A stretch of DNA of 64,000 nt from JAICYJ01 sp963766445. Lineage in GTDB: Bacteria; Actinomycetota; Thermoleophilia; Gaiellales; JAICJC01. Where the stretch lies: contig CAVXZW010000015.1 in assembly GCA_963766445.1 (NCBI GenBank), positions 62,001 through 126,000 of the forward strand. Direction: 5' to 3'. This document shows, one piece after another, positions 18,221-26,850 of the stretch. The translations under genes were made by a program, and so were the position numbers. Position 1 is the first letter of the stretch. Each line of letters opens with the position of its first letter. The notes under the pieces were generated by a model. The model was not told the origin of the DNA. It did no database searches and worked only from the letters and a program-made list of their open reading frames with translations.

Positions 18221-18690
18221 GGGGTCTGACCCCGACTCGCCCTGGGTGAGCGGTCCGGCACGGGCTCGTGACGGGTCGTCTCGAGGCGTTGATGCGCGGC
18301 CGCGTCGTTGAGCGGCTGCCCGCTCTGGGCCGTGATGTTCGCGCCGGACGGGCGGTGGGAATCGTTGCGGTAGGAGCTGGAATCGTTGCCGCCGCGTGAG
18401 GTTCGCTGCGGTCTTGGCGGTCACGCGCCGGTCACGGCGGCGCAACGCCCGTCGCGCGTTTCAGGGTGTCAAACCCCGACTCGGGCGGCGTGAGGGGTTC
18501 GGCACGGGATCGGTGCGGGTCGTTGCACCGCCGCGACGCGCGGCCGCGCGGTTGAGCGGCTGCCAGTTCGGGGCCGTGATGTTCGCGGCGGTCGGGGCGG
18601 TGCGAAACGTTGCGGTCGGTGCCGGGGTCGTTGTGGCGGCGTCAGGATCGTTGCGTCTTTTGCGTGTCACGCGCCGGTCACGGCGGTGTC
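18221..18690. repeat. Imperfect tandem direct repeat, two copies of about 245 bp, non-coding
   Basis: Copy A spans about 18221-18463 and copy B about 18465-18690. Matching landmarks keep a constant offset: CCCCGACTCG at 18230 and 18474, GTTGAGCGGCTGCC at 18307 and 18551, and GTCACGCGCCGGTCACGGCG at 18420 and 18666. Identity is moderate by eye. Each copy also holds several ATCGTTGC-like words. Copy A opens with the inverted repeat GGGGTC-T-GACCCC. The whole 18174-18688 stretch has no convincing gene. Confidence 0.75.
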
Positions 18691-21122
18691 ATGCGCGGAC
18701 GCGGGCGTGCTCGGGGTCGACCAGCACGTCGGCGGCCAGCTCGGCCGCAACCGGCCGGCCCAGCACCTCGACCTCGACCCTGATGTCGTCGGCCAGGTCG
18801 GCGGGCAGGTACGCGAACGCGATCGTCCGCCCCACCGTGTACCCGTAGCCAACGCTCCGCACACGGCCGGCCGTCGTCCCGTCCACCAGCACCGCCTCGC
18901 CGCCGTATGCCGGCAGGTAATCCCCGCCGCCCACCAGCAGCGTGCGGATCCGGCGCGACGGCTCGGTCCCGGCCGCCCGCAGCGCCTCGCCGCCGATGAA
19001 CTCGCCCTTGTCCAGCGCCACGCAGAAACCGAGTCCGGCCTCGTACGGCGTGTCCCCGCCCGTCAGGTCGCTGCCCATGTAGCGGTAGCCCTTCTCCAGA
19101 CGCAGCCCCTCCAGCGCCCGGTACCCCGCGATCGCGAGGCCGTGCCCGCGCCCCGCGGCCGCCAGCCGGTCCCACACCTGCACCGCGTCCGGCGCCTCGG
19201 CGTACAACTCGAATCCGAGCTCGCCGACGTAGGTGATGCGCTGCGCCAGCACCGGCTCGCCGATCCGGATCTCACGCGCCGTGCGGAACGGAAAGGCCGC
19301 TGCCGAGACATCGTCGTCGCTGCACGCCGCCACCACGTCCCGCGTCCGCGGCCCCCAGATGCCGATCACCGACAGCCGCGCCGTCACCTCGCGCATCTCC
19401 ACCGGCCCGTCCTCGTCTCGCATGTGCAGCCGCAGCCAGCCCATGTCCGACTCGACAACGCCGGCCCCGGTCACCACCCGGAACAGCTGCTCGCTCAGCC
19501 GCGTAACCGTCACGTCGGCGACGATCCCGCCGCGGGCGTTCAGGAACTGGGTGTAGATGACGCTGCCGGCCGGCCGGTCGATGCGGTTGTCGCAGACCCT
19601 GTCCAGCAGCGGAAGCGCACCGGGGCCCTCCAGCTCGATCTTGCCGAACGACGACATGTCGATCATCCCGGCCCGCTCCCGGAACGCCCGGTGCTCCTCG
19701 CCCACCGCCTCGAACCAGGGCGGGCGCGTCCAGCCGTACCCTCGCTGGTCGGCACCAGCCCGGCGCCACGGCTGCCCGGGTCGCAGGTGGTCGGCCCGCT
19801 CCCAGCCGTTCTTGGCGCCGAACACCGCCCCCGCGTCCTGCAGCCGCCCGTGCAGCGCGCTCAGCCGGTTGGGCCGGCCCCACTCGTCGTGGTCGTCCGG
19901 GTACCGCAGCCGGTAGTAGTAGCGGTAGACCTCGCGCCCGGCCGCGTCCACCTGGGCCGGCGGCCGGTAGGCGTCGCCGAACCGCCAAGCCCGCATCCCG
20001 TGCACGTCGAGCTCGGTCTCGCCGTCCGTCATCCACTCCGCGATCGTCTTTCCGATCCCGCCCGCCCCGCCGAAGCCGTTCAGCGACAGCCCGGCCGCCA
20101 TCCAGAACCCGGGCACTCCCGGCACCGGGCCCAGCAGCGGATTCCCGTCCGGCGTCATCGCGTCCGGATGGCACTCCAGCGTCACCATGCCCGCGTCCTC
20201 CAGGAACGGAAACCGCCGCGCCGCGCCGCTCCAGAGCTGGGCGAACCGCTGCTCGTCGGCCGGCAGGTTCCCCGCCGCGTGGTCCCACGGCACCCCGTCC
20301 AGCCAGCGCGAGACCGGGTTCGGCTCGTAGCCGCCGAACAGCACCCCGCCCGCCTCCGAGCGGCCGTAGACGAGGTTGTCGGTGTCTCGGAAGCAGGGCA
20401 TGTCGCGCGGCAGCTCGTGCCCGTCCACCGCCTGCAGCGCGATGTGCTGATGGTCGACCGGCACCGACGGCGTGAACGCCCCCACCATGGCCGACACCTG
20501 CGGCGCCCAGATCCCGCAGGCGTTGACCACGTGCTCGGCCTCGATCCGCCCGCCGCTGGTCAGCACCGCCCGCACCGCCCGCCGGTGGTCGAGCTCGATA
20601 CCCGTCACGCGCGTGTTCTGCAGCACCGCGGCCCCCAGCTCACGGGCGGCGTCGGCCAGCGCGTGCGTGGCCGTGTGCGGGATCGACGCAGCCGTCCTGC
20701 TCGACCCAGATCGCGCCGTACAGGTCCTCCCGGCTGGCCTGTGGCATCCGCTCCAGCGCCTCGTCCGGCGACAGCACGTACACGTCCAGGCCGATGCCGC
20801 GGGCCCGGCTCGCGCCCCGCTCCAGCTCCACCAGGCTCTCGGGGCTGGAGGCGATCCGGAGGCTGCCAAGCCGGTCGAACACCCCCAGCCGCTCGTACAG
20901 CTCCACGCTGTAGCGGCGGAACCGCATCATCGCCGGGGAGGGGTTGAACTGGGTCACCAGACCGGCCGCGTGGCAGGTCGAGCCGCTGGTCAGCTGAGCC
21001 TTCTCGACCAGCACCACGTCCCGCCAGCCCGCCAGCGCCAGGTGGTAGGCGACGCTGCATCCGGTGACACCGCCGCCGATGACGACGACCTGCGCGCGGT
21101 CGGGGAAACTGGTCTGTACCAC
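18689..21122 (-). CDS. FAD-dependent dimethylglycine/sarcosine dehydrogenase-like protein with GcvT domain (frame break near 20690)
   Basis: The N-terminal part has a Rossmann motif (VVVIGGGVTGCSVAYHLA) and then TSGSTCHAAGLV, where His is the usual site of covalent FAD in this family. A one-base break near 20690 joins DLYGAIWVEQDGCVDP to the second frame. The middle carries the FAO linker domain (WERADHLRPGQPW, HRAFRERAGMIDMSSFGKIE). The C-terminal third is a GcvT-like aminomethyl-folate domain (ITYVGELGFELYAEAP, YRALEGLRLEKGYRYMGSDL). Total length is about 810 residues. Members oxidatively demethylate N-methylglycines and hand the C1 unit to tetrahydrofolate. GTG 21122 fits the promoter; an ATG at 21152 would overlap the kinase start. 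Confidence 0.85.
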
Positions 21123-21135
21123 GTTTTCGGGACTG

Positions 21136-21143
21136 ACTATAGT
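21136..21143. promoter_or_regulatory. Palindromic shared -10 element (ACTATAGT) of a divergent promoter
   Basis: ACTATAGT is its own reverse complement and contains TATAGT on both strands: 21138-21143 on plus, complement of 21136-21141 on minus. On plus it lies 7 nt before ATG 21151, on minus 13 nt before GTG 21122. The two genes are only 28 bp apart, so the two RNA polymerases must compete for the same bases. Confidence 0.65.
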
Positions 21144-21150
21144 GGTCGCC

Positions 21151-22062
21151 ATGCCGGTCGACAAAGCCATCGACGAGCTGATCGACGTCGTCCCCGAGCT
21201 GCGCGGAGAGCGTGTCGTCACCGAGCTCGCGGGCGGCCTCACGAACACCAACTACAAGGTCGAGACCGACCAGGGCACCTTCGTCGTGCGGATCTCGGCC
21301 AAGGACTCCGGCCTGCTCGCGATCGACCGCGAGAACGAGTACCTGAACACGGTCGCCGCCGCCGAGGAGGGCGTCGGCCCGGCCGTCATCGGCTACATCC
21401 CGGAGCGGTCGCTGATGGTGCTGGAGTTCATCGAGGGCCAGACGCAGAGCGCCGAGGACCTGCGCCGCGGGGACAAGATCGAGATGGTGGCGCACGCCTG
21501 CCGGCGACTGCACGGAGCCGCCCGCTTCCGCGATGACTTCAACATGTTCGACATCCAGCGCCGCTACCTGGCGCTCGTGCAGGAACGCGGCTTCAAGCTG
21601 CCCGACCGATACCTCGAGTTCGAGCCGGCCGTGCGCGAGATCGAGCGTGCGATGGCCGTTCGCGACGAGGGCACCGTCCCCTGCAACAACGACCTGCTGG
21701 CCGAGAACTTCATCGACACCGGCGGCGAGTTCCGGCTGATCGACTACGAGTACTCCGGCAACAACGACGCCTGCTTCGAGCTCGGCAACGTCTGGAGCGA
21801 GTCGAACCTGTCGCTCGACCAGCTCGACCAGCTGGTGGCCGCCTACTACGGCCGGCCGCTCCGCAACAAGGTGGCCCGCGCGCGGCTGTGGGGGCTGATG
21901 TCCAAGTACGGCTGGACGCTGTGGGCCTCCATCCAGGACGGCGTCTCCGACATCGACTTCGACTTCTGGGAATGGGGCCTGGAGAAGTACGACCGGGCCG
22001 TGCTCGAGTTCGACGGCGCGGACTTCGGCCGCCTGCTCGATGACGTCACCGCCGACGATTAG
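21151..22062 (+). CDS. Choline-kinase/aminoglycoside-phosphotransferase-like small-molecule kinase
   Basis: The 303-residue protein has the protein-kinase-like fold of the APH family: ELAGGLTNTNYKVETDQGTF (nucleotide loop), then TFVVRISAK with the ATP lysine position taken by Arg, the catalytic loop VPCNNDLLAENF and the metal motif FRLIDYEYSGNNDACFEL. The catalytic loop normally starts with His (HNDxxxxN); here it is Asn, while the catalytic Asp and the later Asn remain. Next to a methylated-glycine dehydrogenase, a role in choline or ethanolamine phosphate metabolism is attractive but inferred. The message is probably leaderless (TATAGT, 7 nt). Confidence 0.8.
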   Translation: MPVDKAIDELIDVVPELRGERVVTELAGGLTNTNYKVETDQGTFVVRISAKDSGLLAIDRENEYLNTVAAAEEGVGPAVIGYIPERSLMVLEFIEGQTQSAEDLRRGDKIEMVAHACRRLHGAARFRDDFNMFDIQRRYLALVQERGFKLPDRYLEFEPAVREIERAMAVRDEGTVPCNNDLLAENFIDTGGEFRLIDYEYSGNNDACFELGNVWSESNLSLDQLDQLVAAYYGRPLRNKVARARLWGLMSKYGWTLWASIQDGVSDIDFDFWEWGLEKYDRAVLEFDGADFGRLLDDVTADD

Positions 22063-22523
22063 CACCGTTCCCGACACGCCGGCTCCCGAGCAGCCCGCCG
22101 ACGTGACGGCGTCGACAGTCGCCGTCTACGACGCGATCGCCACGTCCTTGCCGGCCGCCGGGCCGAGATGCCGCCACGGCTGGTGCAGCTGGGGCAGCGG
22201 CGCTTGCGATCGTGCGGCGGTCAGGCGCCGACCCGATCGCGATCGCGGACCTCGGCTGCGGCGCCGGCCGCGACCTCGCCTTCTTCGAGCGAGAGCAGCC
22301 GAGCGCCGTCACGGTCGGCACCGATGCGTCCGCGATGATGCTGGAGGTGGCGCGGCCGCACGTCCACCCACGTCTGGTCGAGGCCGACCTGCGGCTGCTG
22401 CCGCTGGCAACGGGTTCGCAGCACCTGACCTGGGCATGCGCATCGCCGCTGCACCTGCCCAAGCAGCAGCTGCCGGCGGCGCTGGCCGAGGCGCGGCGGG
22501 TGCTGGCTTGCGAGGGCTCCTGA
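22040..22523 (+). pseudogene. Truncated class I SAM-dependent methyltransferase remnant
   Basis: The start overlaps the kinase end by 23 bases. Pieces in at least two frames can be joined: TASTVAVYDAIATS, then GRRAEMPPRLVQLGQ, then RRSGADPIAIADLGCGAGRD with motif I, and VEADLRLLPLATGS. The reading ends at LAEARRVLACEGS, exactly where a full methyltransferase would read RVLxPGG and go on for 60-100 residues. The next gene begins 32 bp later, so the C-terminal half is missing. Breaks near 22155 and 22195 could be consensus errors, but the missing end argues for decay. Confidence 0.6.
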
Positions 22524-22555
22524 CGAGCCGGCCGCGAGGCGGTAGTCTCACGGCC

Positions 22556-23350
22556 ATGACGGACTGGCCGAACGGCGCGCGCGGCGCGGTCGCCTTCACC
22601 TTCGACTTCGACGCGGAGGAGGTGTGGATCGGCGACGACCCCGAGAACGCCAACCGCCCCGGCGTGCTCTCGCAGGGCACCTACGGCGCGAAGGTGGCGG
22701 TGCCGCTGATCCTCGAGCTGCTGGCCCGCCACGGCCTGCGCCAGACGTTCTTCATCCCCGGCCGCGTGGCCGAGCGCCACCCGCACCGCGTGGCGGAGAT
22801 CCTGGCCGCCGGGCACGAGGTGGGGCATCACGGCTACACGCATACCTCCCCGGCCACGCTCTCGCCCGCCGAGGAGGAGGCCGAGCTGGTGCGCGCCCTG
22901 GATGTGCTGCGCGGCCTCGGCGCCGACCCGGTCGGCTACCGCTCGCCGTCCTGGGAGTTCTCGCCGGAGACGATCGGGCTGCTCGGCAAGCACGGCTTCG
23001 CCTACTCGTCCAACTACATGGACGACCTGCACCCCTACCTGCACCCGGGCGGCGAGCTGATGGAGCTGCCGATCCAGTGGATCCTGGACGACGCCGCCCA
23101 CTTCTGGTTCTCGGGCAGCGGCATGGACTGGACGCGAACGATCTCGCCGCCGTCCCACGTGCACGAGATCTGGTCGGCGGAGCTGGACGGCATCGTCGCG
23201 CTGGGCGGCTGCTGCATCGTCACCATGCACCCCCAGGTGATCGGGCGGCCGCACCGGCTGGCCTTCCTCGACCGGTTCATGACCGAGGTGCGCGCCCGCG
23301 GCGACGTCTGGATCGCGACCTGCGCCGAGATCGCAGCGCACGCGCGGTGA
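22556..23350 (+). CDS. Polysaccharide deacetylase-family protein (NodB domain)
   Basis: The 264-residue protein has the NodB motifs: VAFTFDFDAEEVW (catalytic Asp and metal Asp), GHEVGHHGYTHTSP (two metal His), GYRSPSWEFSPETI and the late IVTMHPQVIG. It has no signal peptide. Cytosolic members of this size include allantoinase-like and peptidoglycan- or chito-oligomer deacetylases. TAGTCT (22543-22548) lies 7 nt before the ATG, which supports a leaderless message and separate transcription from the methyltransferase remnant. Its stop overlaps the GTG of the SDR gene. Confidence 0.85.
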   Translation: MTDWPNGARGAVAFTFDFDAEEVWIGDDPENANRPGVLSQGTYGAKVAVPLILELLARHGLRQTFFIPGRVAERHPHRVAEILAAGHEVGHHGYTHTSPATLSPAEEEAELVRALDVLRGLGADPVGYRSPSWEFSPETIGLLGKHGFAYSSNYMDDLHPYLHPGGELMELPIQWILDDAAHFWFSGSGMDWTRTISPPSHVHEIWSAELDGIVALGGCCIVTMHPQVIGRPHRLAFLDRFMTEVRARGDVWIATCAEIAAHAR

Positions 23351-24068
23351 GCAGCGGGCTCGGCCTGACCGGCCGGCGCGCGCTGGTCACGGGCGGCAGC
23401 TCCGGGATCGGCGCGGCCACCGCCGCGCTGCTGCGCGAGCGCGGCGCCACCGTGGCCACGCTCGACCTGCAGCGACGCCGACCTGACAGCCGACGTGCGC
23501 GACGAGGTGATGATCGCGGACGCCGTAGCCGAGCGCAACCGAGCTGCTGGGCGGCGCGCCGGATCTGCTGGTGGCGAGCGCCGGCGTCTACCGGATCGAG
23601 CCGTTCCTGACGCTGACCGCCACGGAGTGGGACGACGTCCAGGCCGTCAACCTGCGCGGCGTGTTCCTGACCGGCCGCGAGGTGGCGCGGTCGATGATCG
23701 CCGCCGGCAGCGGCGGCAGCATCGTCAACCTGGCGTCGACGGCCGCGCTGGCAGCAGATGCCGGCGAGCCGACGGCCCACTACAACGCCAGCAAGGCGGG
23801 CGTGGTCGCGCTGACCAGGCAGATGGCGGTCGAGCTGGCGCCGCACGGCATCCGCGTCAACTGCGTGTGCCCGGGCGTGATCGACACCCCGATGCTGCGC
23901 ATGATGGACGACCCGGACGCGGGCGAGCGGTACCTGCGCGAGTCGGTGCCGCTGGCGAGGCTGGGCGCCGACCGGGAGGTGGCCGCCGCGATCGCATTTC
24001 TGGCCTCGCCGGAGGCCGCCTACGTGACCGGTGTGGCGCTGCCCGTCGACGGCGGGCTCACGCTGTAG
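23347..24068 (+). CDS. Short-chain dehydrogenase/reductase (two frame breaks)
   Basis: Joined over breaks near 23474 and 23542, the product is about 240 residues. It has the cofactor loop ALVTGGSSGIGAATAALL, the acidic DADLTADVRDEV segment, VASAGVYRIEP (NAG-like motif), the catalytic Ser in IVNLASTAALAAD, the YNASK Tyr-Lys pair in AHYNASKAGVVALTRQMAVE, and the usual end VTGVALPVDGGLTL. It is a classical SDR and probably NAD-dependent. GTG 23347 overlaps the deacetylase stop (GTGA), so the two are translationally coupled. The substrate is unknown. Confidence 0.85.
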
Positions 24069-24093
24069 CGCGCGTCGTTCCATGAAAACGCCG

Positions 24094-24110
24094 CCGTTCG
24101 GGTGATCAAC
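24094..24110 (+). promoter_or_regulatory. Conserved 15-nt motif, copy 1 (CCGTTCGGGTGATCA)
   Basis: The word CCGTTCGGGTGATCA occurs here, about 60 nt before the EAL-HDOD start, and again at 36374-36388 in front of the micro-peptide/HD-GYP operon. Both neighbours are c-di-GMP-type genes. The function is unknown. Confidence 0.4.
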
Positions 24111-24169
24111 CATCCGCGTCTGCAGCCGATCACATTCAGGGGTAGGTGAGCCAGACGGAGGGGGTCAGC

Positions 24170-25514
24170 ATGATCGAGGGAACCTGGTCCGCGGCACGGC
24201 AGATTGAGTCGTGGCCGCCGCCGTCGCTGGAGCGGGCGATCCAGACCGCCGATCCCGGCGAGTCCGCCCCCAGCTTCGCTGCACGACAGCCGATCTACGA
24301 CCGGGCGCTCGAGGTGCACGCCTATGAGCTGCTGTTCCGAGCCGGCGACGGGGACCACGCCGGTGGTCACCACCTTCGCCGACATCGGGCTGGACGCGCT
24401 GGTGGGAGGACGCTCCGGCTTCGTCAACGTCACCCGCGACTTCGTCATGCATGGCCTCGTGACGCTGCTCCCGGCCGGGCGCGTGGCGCTCGAGCTGCAC
24501 CGCTCAGACGGGCTCGATCCACAGGTGCTGGCCGAGCTGACGCGGCTGGGCGAGCTCGGCTACACGATCGTCCTCGACGACTTCGTGATGTGCGACGACA
24601 GCCCGCCGCTGCTGGAGGTCGCCCGTTATGTGAAGCTGGACGTGCAGGCCTTCACCCGAGACCAGCTGGCCGAGCAGGTAGCGAAGCTGGAGCCCTACAA
24701 CGTCAAGCTGATCGCCGCCGGGGTCGAGGATCACCACACCTTCGAGTTCTGCAGGGAGGCAGGCTTCGACTACTTTCAGGGCTACTTCTTCTGCCGGCCC
24801 AGGACGGTCGCCGGCCACGGCATTCCCGCCAACCGCCTCGCCCAGATGCGGATGATGGCCGTGCTGCAGGACCCCGACTGCGAGCTGGATGACCTCGAGC
24901 ACGCGATCAGCAACGACATCGGCCTCAGCATCCGGCTGCTGCGCTGGATCAACTCCGCGTACTTCCTGCTGCCGCGAAAGGTCGGCTCGGTGCGCGAGGC
25001 GCTGATGCTGCTGGGCGTGCGCAACGTGCGCAGCTGGGCGCTGCTGATGACGCTGGCCGGGATCGAGGATCAGCCCAGCGAGCTGATCCGCACCGCCATG
25101 ACACGGGCCAAGATGTGCGAGCTGGTGGCGCAGGCGCTCGACCGTCCCGACACCGACGCACACTTCACCGTCGGCCTGTTCTCGGTCGTGGACGCCTTCA
25201 TGAACACGGGCATGCGGGACGTGGTGAGCGAGCTGCCGCTGTCAGCCGAGGTGTCGGACGCGCTGCTCGAGCGCAGCGGGCACTTGGGCGAGGTGCTGGA
25301 CTGGGTGCTGGCCTACGAGCGCGGGCAGTTCGAGTGCCTGACGCCCTCGCCGCGAGCCGACGCCGTGCTGCGCGACGCCTACGTGGTGGCGCTGCGCTTC
25401 GCGGACCAGGCCGGGTCGTCCGCGCCGGACGCCGACCGTCAGCCGGTGCCGTTCCAGGCCATGTGCCAGACGGCGCCGAAGGTGACGGCGAGCAACAGCA
25501 CGTTCTGCCAGTAG
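24170..25514 (+). CDS. EAL-HDOD (YuxH-type) signalling protein with degenerate EAL domain (frame break near 24352)
   Basis: A GGAGGGGG ribosome binding site favours ATG 24170. The N-terminus reads FAARQPIYDRALEVHAYELL; a one-base break near 24352 leads into VVTTFADIGLDALVGG. The EAL signature is replaced by VALELHRSDG, and the later lysine motif is YVKLDVQAF, so c-di-GMP hydrolysis is unlikely. The C-terminal HDOD domain is clear (ISNDIGLSIRLLRWINSAYF, VGSVREALMLLGVRNVRSWA). Length is about 448 residues. Members act as signalling scaffolds in motility or stress control. The shared CCGTTCGGGTGATCA motif lies just upstream. Confidence 0.82.
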
Positions 25515-25568
25515 CCACTCACCCATCGAGGGTACGGGCGGGCGCGGTCACCCGCAATCGGCGCGGGG

Positions 25569-25880
25569 TCAGGCGTCGTCGGACTCGTCGAACAGCTTGC
25601 GCGCGCCCATGCGGCCGACCGGCTCGACCTTCTTCAGCTGGTAGGGCGAGCCGTAGAACATGCGGTGCGTGAGGCCGCCGGCGGTATAGGGCTCGTCCAT
25701 CTCCAACATCACGCTGGCGCCGGCGACGTGCACGACACGGCCGTACGCTCCCTCGAGCTGTGCGTGGGACGGTAGATCGCCGGGCATGCCCTGCAGCCGC
25801 ACGTAGTCGCCGGGCTCGAGCTGCGGCAGCTCGTCGTGCGTCACCGGCCGCCGGGTCGGGATCGGGTCTGCGTCGTACAT
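25569..25880 (-). CDS. Small acidic protein of unknown function
   Basis: The product has 103 residues from ATG 25880 (another ATG is two codons earlier). It reads as a compact beta-rich domain: ELPQLEPGDYVRLQGMPGDL, AYGRVVHVAGASVMLEMDEP, then FYGSPYQLKKVEPVG. The look is of an SH3- or KOW-like barrel. I do not recognise a family. It stands alone, convergent with the EAL-HDOD gene. Confidence 0.5.
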   Translation of the reverse strand: MYDADPIPTRRPVTHDELPQLEPGDYVRLQGMPGDLPSHAQLEGAYGRVVHVAGASVMLEMDEPYTAGGLTHRMFYGSPYQLKKVEPVGRMGARKLFDESDDA

Positions 25881-25948
25881 GGCCATCGGACGAACTGTAT
25901 CGGCGGCACCCGCTTGGGGGTCGAGCAGGAATACCTCTCAGACGATGC

Positions 25949-26754
25949 ATGATGCGGATGTGGATGCGACGCGCAGCCGCAGCACTGACGCTGGTCGTGG
26001 CCGCCGGGCTCACGGCCGGCGCCGACGCGCCCAGCGCAGCACCGCTTCCCTCGGCACCGCCTGCCCCGTTCCGCCGGCAACGTCTGGAACCAGGACATAT
26101 CGGGCTGCCGGTGGCCTCGGACTCAGACACGCTGATCGCAAAGATCGGCCTCGACACCGGCCTGCACCCGGACCAGCTCCTGGGCTACGGCATCTCACTC
26201 GGCTGAGCAGCGGAAGCTGGCGTTCGCTTCGACTACCGGTGCAATTTCGGCTCCTACAGCGGATACGGCATCCCCTACAACACCGTTTCCGGCTCACAGC
26301 GGAAGGTGACAGTGCGCTTCGACTACAGCGCGCAGTCCGACCACGTCGGCTACCCGATCCCCAGGCGGCCGCGGATCGAGGCTGGCAGCGACCACCACCT
26401 GCTGATCGTCAACAGCGGCACCTGCAAGCTCTACGAGTTGTGGAACGTGCGGCACACAAGGAGGGGCTGGCGGGCCGGCTCCGGCGCGGTCTGGAAGATG
26501 ACGTCGAACGCGCTGCGGCCGGACGGCTGGACGAGCGCCGATGCCGCCGGGCTGCCGATCCTAGCCCGGGCTGGTGCGCTACCGAGGAGGTGGCGGCGGG
26601 CGTGATCAGACACGCACCGCGCTGCGGTTCCCCCTGGTACGTCAGCGGCGCATCCAACAAGCGGTTCAACGACGACGACCTGCGCACGCTCAACCGCATC
26701 ACCGGCCGCGACCTGGAAGTGGTCGACACCAGCGGCCTCGTGAACACGCCGTAG
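25949..26754 (+). pseudogene. Decayed secreted protein (NVWNQDIS...LPV family) with internal duplication and deletion
   Basis: A signal-like start (MRRAAAALTLVVAAGLTAGA) is followed by pieces in several frames: NVWNQDISGL, PVASDSDTLIAKIGLDTGLH, FGSYSGYGIPYNTV, VRFDYSAQSDHVGYPIP, LLIVNSGTCKLYELWNV, MTSNALRPDGWTSADAAGLP, EEVAAGVIRHA and YVSGASNKRFNDDDLRTLNR. I know this order from large secreted proteins of unknown function in soil bacteria. Here at least five breaks, a stop, a partial tandem duplication near 26180-26330 and the loss of about 50 residues before YVSGA argue for a true pseudogene rather than only read errors. Confidence 0.6.
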
Positions 26755-26850
26755 GGGTCAAGGCCGATCCCCCCGATGTGGGAGTGAAGGGGCCGCGGTA
26801 GGCGTCGATACCAGCCCTGGGTCTCTGTTCTCGAGCAGCGGGGTTGCACC

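Noticed and set aside
18686..20947. Long plus-strand frame opposite the dehydrogenase gene
   Set aside because: It is low-complexity, Arg/His/Pro-rich, and the minus strand encodes clear FAD and GcvT domains.
23347..24068. Programmed frameshifting as explanation of broken genes
   Set aside because: No common slippery heptamer or downstream pseudoknot; shifts of both signs occur and essential enzymes are hit, which points to consensus errors.
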